From Lachnospiraceae bacterium (lineage in GTDB: Bacteria; Bacillota; Clostridia; Lachnospirales; Lachnospiraceae), in assembly GCA_024691305.1 (NCBI GenBank), contig JAILNS010000015.1, positions 1 through 64,000 on the forward strand: a stretch of 64,000 bases of DNA. Reading direction: 5' to 3'. A program made the translations under genes and the position numbers. Below the pieces are notes generated by a model, which saw nothing but the letters and a program-made list of their open reading frames with translations, was not told the origin of the DNA and ran no database searches. How positions within the stretch are numbered: the first letter of the stretch is position 1; each line of letters opens with the position of its first letter. Below are positions 58,776 to 64,000 of this stretch, one piece after another.

Positions 58776-59873
58776 TTTTTCATTTAAGTCTATTCCGTGG
58801 TTTAGCAAAAACTCATGCCATGGTTCATATGAAGATCCTTTTAAGTGGATATCGTCAAATGTAAGATCCGCCCTAAGCCCCCCGGCTTCATCATCGACGA
58901 CTTCATTGACATCGATGTAGTATATGCGGATATTGTCGGCCAGTGTCTTTATTGCTTCGTTTCGCACATTTATGTTTGTGTTGTTATAAAGCTGGTCGGT
59001 GGCGCTCTTTGAGGAAGAAACATGCATTATCCCGTTTATGAATATGATGGCTTCGGGCTGAGCCTGTCTTATTCTGTCGACAACTTCGGAATAAGCATCT
59101 TTAAAGTATTCGGAGTTCCCGACACCGATTTCATTTATCCCGACCATTATATAGATCTTGGAGTAGTTTTTTTCTTCAAGCACTTCCCAGAGGGACTTTT
59201 GAGTCCCGTCAAAGGAACGGATCTGTTTTCCGTCAAGCAGATTAAAAATCGTTAGAGCTTTTTTGACATAAAAATCTGCTCTTTCATCAATCGGCTCACA
59301 GTATTGTGAAAGACCTACCATTCGTGAATCTCCGACAAAGAGAGCATCATTAAAGTAATCATCATCTACTGTTATGAATTCATGAGTCATATCATCGAAA
59401 GTACGCTCGGGTTCGGCTTCTTCCGGGATTACATCCGTTTGACCTGCGTTTGCTGCATCGGTATCTTCCAAGCTGTCCGAAGTAGCATCGGCATCAGATA
59501 TATCCGTTGAAACTGCGTCGGTATTAAGCTCGGTAACTTCGGGAGCGCTGGAGGCGGTATTTAAGTCAGTATCACCATTTTGAACGGGTATATCTTCGTT
59601 GGAAGTTTCACCGGTTTCCGAAGAGACCGAAGTATTTGCAGAGGATGATCCTTTCCACGGATAAATGCCGTTTCGTAAGCCCTGCATTACGATACCTGCC
59701 GTCGGTGTATGGATAAGGTCGTATTGAGGAGATGCATATATCGAAGGCATTCCGATAAGACCTGTTAAGGTGACTACTGCGACGGTCAGCATTACAGACA
59801 TAAGAAGTATATAGTTCTTTTTTTCCGGCTTTTTTTTATGCTGTTTTCTTTTTTGATCTTTTGTATTATTCAT
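58773..59873 (-). CDS. SGNH/GDSL-like hydrolase, membrane anchored
   Basis: DALFVGDSRMVGLSQYC ... IYIMVGINEIGVGNSEYF ... LTFDDIHLKGSSYEPW; N-terminal TM. Confidence 0.8.
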   Translation of the reverse strand: MNNTKDQKRKQHKKKPEKKNYILLMSVMLTVAVVTLTGLIGMPSIYASPQYDLIHTPTAGIVMQGLRNGIYPWKGSSSANTSVSSETGETSNEDIPVQNGDTDLNTASSAPEVTELNTDAVSTDISDADATSDSLEDTDAANAGQTDVIPEEAEPERTFDDMTHEFITVDDDYFNDALFVGDSRMVGLSQYCEPIDERADFYVKKALTIFNLLDGKQIRSFDGTQKSLWEVLEEKNYSKIYIMVGINEIGVGNSEYFKDAYSEVVDRIRQAQPEAIIFINGIMHVSSSKSATDQLYNNTNINVRNEAIKTLADNIRIYYIDVNEVVDDEAGGLRADLTFDDIHLKGSSYEPWHEFLLNHGIDLNEK

Positions 59874-59898
59874 GATCTGAATTTAGTGCTCCTGTGGA

Positions 59899-61299
59899 TC
59901 AAAAACTCATATACATAAAAGGATTTGAAGCACTTCCGGCAATGCTGTATATGCTTATCCAAAATAAGATCAGCATGATGAGCGCAACTTTTATGGTGTA
60001 CTTGTTTTTATTCAATACTCTTTTGAGAGAAGGGATAAGAAAGAACAGCGCAGGTAACATATATATCCATCCCTCTCGAAGCAGGGAAACATAATCGGTT
60101 TCATTTATAACGGAAATGGGAGCACTGATATTTATAAGCCTCATGAAATAGTGCAAAAGGTCACTCGAAGATGTGAGAGCAAATATGATCCATGTGAGCG
60201 GGATAAGAATGAGTACATTGAAACGCCCCATTATGCGGCCGAAAACTCCGGCTCCGGTAAGTACGAATTTCTCAAATATTATAATGAGCAGAAGTGATAC
60301 TGCCCATAATATGTAATTAAAGCTAAGACCGTGCCAGAGTCCCGTGAGGAGCCAAACTATACTAAGATTAATAACGGTACGGGTACTTCCTTTTTTGCTT
60401 CCCCCAAGAGGTATATATATATAATCCTTGAACCATTCTCCCAGAGTCATATGCCATCTTCTGTAGAAATCCGATACCGAAGAAGCAAAATAGGGATTCT
60501 TGAAGTTACGGATAAACTTAAAACCAAACATCATTCCTATACCGGCAGCCATAAGTGAGTATCCCCAGAAATCGTAATAAAGATCCATGGAATAGACAAA
60601 AACACCTATCCAGGCCAAAGGGGTAGAGAGGTTTTCGTATCCTATCGTACCTATTTCACGCCAGATCATCGCAAGATGGTCTGCAATAACGACCTTAAAA
60701 AACAATCCGGTTATGAAATATATCAGACCTTCTTCTATATATCCCATGGCGTTTTTAATACGGCTTTTTGCGGATTCATTTGAAACTATAAGTCTGTTAG
60801 GGTTATCCAGTTCATAGGTAAAACGACTTATGGGACCGGAAATTATCTGTGTAAATAAAGATACGTATAATGTAAGGTCGGTCAGAGAGCCTCTGCGAAT
60901 GTTACCTCTGTACAGATCGCATTGATAGGATATCAGTTTGAATATGTAGAAACTCATTCCAAGCGGGAGCATAAACTCAATAACAAGCAAGTCTCCTATA
61001 TTAACCGGTTTCATAAAGGCGGCGCATAATTTAAATGCAATTAAGGCAGATGCATTTATGACCAGTGAAAATATAAGGGCGGGTTTCTTTTTTGCGGAAA
61101 CGGGAAATGAGAGCCCATAATTAATGATTATCGATAATAAAAGGATGATCAGATCGGGGCCGGCGTTTATGGCATAAAATATCAGGCCGGCTACAGAAAG
61201 TACGGGTGACCTGAATTTATACGGAACGATATAGTATATCAGAAGAATTACCGGAAGTACCCTGAATATGAATGTGAGGTCGGAAAATTGCATATTCAT
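59899..61299 (-). CDS. MBOAT family O-acyltransferase
   Basis: LPLGMSFYIFKLISYQCDLYRG, DFYRRWHMTLGEWFKDYIYIPLGGSKKG, WLLTGLWHGLSFNYILWA. Confidence 0.93.
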   Translation of the reverse strand: MNMQFSDLTFIFRVLPVILLIYYIVPYKFRSPVLSVAGLIFYAINAGPDLIILLLSIIINYGLSFPVSAKKKPALIFSLVINASALIAFKLCAAFMKPVNIGDLLVIEFMLPLGMSFYIFKLISYQCDLYRGNIRRGSLTDLTLYVSLFTQIISGPISRFTYELDNPNRLIVSNESAKSRIKNAMGYIEEGLIYFITGLFFKVVIADHLAMIWREIGTIGYENLSTPLAWIGVFVYSMDLYYDFWGYSLMAAGIGMMFGFKFIRNFKNPYFASSVSDFYRRWHMTLGEWFKDYIYIPLGGSKKGSTRTVINLSIVWLLTGLWHGLSFNYILWAVSLLLIIIFEKFVLTGAGVFGRIMGRFNVLILIPLTWIIFALTSSSDLLHYFMRLINISAPISVINETDYVSLLREGWIYMLPALFFLIPSLKRVLNKNKYTIKVALIMLILFWISIYSIAGSASNPFMYMSF

Positions 61300-61406
61300 A
61301 ACATGTATAAGTATAACTCATTTGTTCACATATTATTATGGTTAACAAAAAATATTATTCATGTTAAAATACTTATAATTGTCTTTTGGTATTATGGGAG
61401 TTTTAT

Positions 61407-62858
61407 ATGGAAAATAAAGTGGTTAAGGTCGAAGATGAACTTCTGGATCCGAGGATCTATCCCGAAGAACAGAGGGAGCTTGTAGAAGATTTTAATTCCA
61501 GATTAAAACTTATCATGGGAATAGTTACGGCACTTGGAAAAGAGTACCACACTATCTGGCTGGTAAACCGTAACGATCTTACGATGCATCTGTACAGGAG
61601 TACAGGTAAGAATACCACACGCGGAGCGGTGGAACTGGGATATAAGTACAACAATTACGATAAGTTCATACGTGATTATATAGATATATATGTAGTAGAT
61701 AATACCGAATCTATACAACAGGAAGTATGTTCGGATGTTATATTTGACAAGATCGGTAAAGGTGAGTTATACACCGTAGATTATATGAGGATGTCCGATG
61801 AGAGTGAGCTGACTTATCATCAGATGGCATTTGCCCTTGCAGGATGTCCTGATAATGCCGATTATTTTACCATAGCCTTCAGAGATATTGACAAATCCAT
61901 ACGCAGGCACATTTCCGACAAGAGATACCTTCGCGAACAGCTCGATATAGTGGCTGCACTCAGCCGGGATTATTATAATATCTTTAAGGTTGATATCAAT
62001 ACGGGTAATGTTGTTATCCTTAAACTTGACGGATATGTGACCAAGGGGATGGATGCTCCGAGTGATAAAGTATACCCTTATGATGTTTTGTACAAACAAT
62101 ATGTTAAGGACAGGGTTTATTCCGAGGACCAGCCGGCGATGCTTGAGGCAATGAGTCTTGAGACTGTGTATGCCAAGATGCAGGAACAGGATGAATATGT
62201 ATCCAGTTACCGTGTTATTGACAATGGAGAGATCCATTATTATCAGTTTACATATATTCCCGTCAATCCCGGGAATCCCGCGAGCGCCATTCTTGCAGGT
62301 TTTAAAAATGTTGATGACATAGTTGAGTCGGCCAAGGAACGGGAAGCTCTGGCAGTTCTTGCGGAAACAGACATAATGACCGGAATTCTTAACCGCGGAA
62401 GCGGTGAAAGAAAGGTTATAGATGCTTTGGCAAACGGCCGTATCGGTATGTTCTGCATACTTGATATAGATGACTTTAAGAATATCAACGATCATTTCGG
62501 ACACAGCGTCGGTGACAAAGTTATCAGGGGGATAGCCGATATCATAAGTAATGAGTTCAGGGAAAGAGATATAGTATTCAGGCTCGGCGGAGATGAATAT
62601 GCGGTCTTTGCACTTAATGTAGTTACAAAGGATGCGGCAGAGACAATAATAGAACGTGTCTTTGCAAAGATCGGTGAAATGGACCTGCCTGAACTTGGAG
62701 GAAGAAAGGTAACGGTAAGTGTAGGTGCAACGATCACAAATCCGGATCACAAATTCGGGTTTGAGACAGTGTATAAACTTGCCGATTCATGTGTGTATAA
62801 GAGTAAAGCCATAGACGGCTGTGCAGTAACTTTCGATGGTTCATGTATTCATAATTAA
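61407..62858 (+). CDS. GGDEF domain protein (diguanylate cyclase-like)
   Basis: LAETDIMTGILNRGSGERKV ... RLGGDEYAVF; ATG at 61407 preferred. Confidence 0.85.
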   Translation: MENKVVKVEDELLDPRIYPEEQRELVEDFNSRLKLIMGIVTALGKEYHTIWLVNRNDLTMHLYRSTGKNTTRGAVELGYKYNNYDKFIRDYIDIYVVDNTESIQQEVCSDVIFDKIGKGELYTVDYMRMSDESELTYHQMAFALAGCPDNADYFTIAFRDIDKSIRRHISDKRYLREQLDIVAALSRDYYNIFKVDINTGNVVILKLDGYVTKGMDAPSDKVYPYDVLYKQYVKDRVYSEDQPAMLEAMSLETVYAKMQEQDEYVSSYRVIDNGEIHYYQFTYIPVNPGNPASAILAGFKNVDDIVESAKEREALAVLAETDIMTGILNRGSGERKVIDALANGRIGMFCILDIDDFKNINDHFGHSVGDKVIRGIADIISNEFRERDIVFRLGGDEYAVFALNVVTKDAAETIIERVFAKIGEMDLPELGGRKVTVSVGATITNPDHKFGFETVYKLADSCVYKSKAIDGCAVTFDGSCIHN

Positions 62859-63753
62859 TCCTAAATATACGGAAAAGAATTTTGCCACAAAGCTTAGGGA
62901 TCGTCTGTCAAAAATCCCTGAGCTTACATATTATGTTTTTACAACAGGTGCGGCGGGAGATGAAACGGAGCTTGCGCGAACGATAGAGGAAATCTTCGAA
63001 GGAGAGCAGTACAGGATCTATTGTTGCGGAGGTATTCAGTGTGTAAGAAACATAATTAACGGCTTAAGAGACATAAGCAAGGTTGAAATTGCTGTTTTCC
63101 CGACCATGCGTATCAAATATCTGGATGCACTCGGTCCGCAGAGTGCTTTTGAAAATCTTGAAGATCTGATCAACGGCAGCATAAAACGTGTTGATTATAT
63201 CAAAACGAATCACGGTGTTGCATTAAATGTCGTTTCATTCGGGATCGATCCATATATATACAGGGTTCACAACAATATTTCGGAACTTAGGATATTCGGT
63301 AAAAGGCTTCCATGGGGGATCGCTGTCGTTTATGCACTCCTGGTTGCACCGAACTATATCTATAATCTGGAAGTAGAGGGAAAAAGTAAAGTTCAAAAGG
63401 CATCTCATATATCGGTGAGTAATGTTTTGGGCCCCGGTAAGGATTATCTTGATAAGAGTGAATATGATGTCACGGATGGTATGGCATCGTATATGCTTGC
63501 ATACAGGTTCGGATTTATAAGCCGTATCCTGTTTGCGGTAAGGATAACAAAAAATAAGATCAAATACACCGGAGAGGGCGGTCACGATGAGAAGGCCCAG
63601 ATAACCAAAGCAAAGATAAGGCATATGAACGGAGTGCCTATTTGGGGAAATATGGACGGAGAGCAGGTACTTGCTACCGAATGGAAGATAGAGGTTGTAA
63701 AACAGGGACTAAAGCTTGTAATACCTGCGGGGACTATGGATGAAAGAGCATAA
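62836..63753 (+). CDS. Diacylglycerol kinase / NAD kinase-fold family protein
   Basis: VHVFIINPKYTEKNFATKLRDRL ... IYCCGGIQCVRNIINGL. Confidence 0.8.
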   Translation: MVHVFIINPKYTEKNFATKLRDRLSKIPELTYYVFTTGAAGDETELARTIEEIFEGEQYRIYCCGGIQCVRNIINGLRDISKVEIAVFPTMRIKYLDALGPQSAFENLEDLINGSIKRVDYIKTNHGVALNVVSFGIDPYIYRVHNNISELRIFGKRLPWGIAVVYALLVAPNYIYNLEVEGKSKVQKASHISVSNVLGPGKDYLDKSEYDVTDGMASYMLAYRFGFISRILFAVRITKNKIKYTGEGGHDEKAQITKAKIRHMNGVPIWGNMDGEQVLATEWKIEVVKQGLKLVIPAGTMDERA

Positions 63754-64000
63754 ACTTGGGCTTTCTGCCAACTTAATATGCGCTTTTCTGGTGATGATCA
63801 TATATGCCATCATCATTAATACTGACGGCCATCTGAACATCGACAGCATCATATTTCTTAATCTGTATCTGATAGTGGATGTTGCTGCGATCATAGTGGG
63901 TATGTTATGTTTCGATTCATATCCCTGGGTTCCGAAGGTTGTTTTTCTGGCTCTCTATGAATCCCTTTGCGTTGTTTCGCTTTTTGTAAACGGCAGCAAC
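63740..64000 (+). CDS. Membrane protein, 3'-truncated by window
   Basis: MKEHKLGLSANLICAFLVMIIYAIIINTDGHLNID..., open to window end. Confidence 0.6.
   Translation, partial: MKEHKLGLSANLICAFLVMIIYAIIINTDGHLNIDSIIFLNLYLIVDVAAIIVGMLCFDSYPWVPKVVFLALYESLCVVSLFVNGSN

Noticed and set aside
58699-58920. 73-aa ORF across attR
   Set aside because: Overlaps the att core, the displaced terminator and the SGNH gene on the opposite strand.
61767-62750. 327-aa antisense ORF opposite the GGDEF gene
   Set aside because: Cys/Tyr/Ile-rich shadow frame fully inside a well-supported CDS.

Overview
The window is about 64 kb of a Lachnospiraceae/Clostridia-like chromosome; this assignment is inference from gene content. 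It is mostly core metabolism: serC-serA, malQ, metA, pckA, cstA, hflKC, pheST, glmM, groESL, two tRNAs and several GGDEF proteins. It is interrupted by one accessory island of about 10.26 kb, integrated in the 3' end of tRNA-Leu(AAG). A 22-bp direct repeat (48471-48492 and 58727-58748) bounds the island. A tyrosine recombinase sits at its right end, with paired GTTGTCAA arm-type sites just inside both ends. The island carries a repressor/excisionase-like divergent pair, a split AEP primase plus RepA-like helicase, a 9-bp iteron cluster resembling an origin, an RHH regulator, a sigma-70-family factor, two zinc-ribbon proteins and coiled-coil proteins. No relaxase, capsid, portal or large terminase was recognised, so it looks like a phage-satellite (PICI-like) replicon. 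The most novel signal is a recurring structured leader inside the island. Three hairpins with unrelated stems each display ATACCT in the terminal loop and are followed 11-16 nt later by a G-run that opens a second hairpin. Two of the three end in a U-tract terminator before the start codon (sigma factor and zinc-finger gene). I propose this as a candidate undescribed cis-regulatory RNA or attenuator family. No database searches or folding programs were run; all pairing was done by eye.
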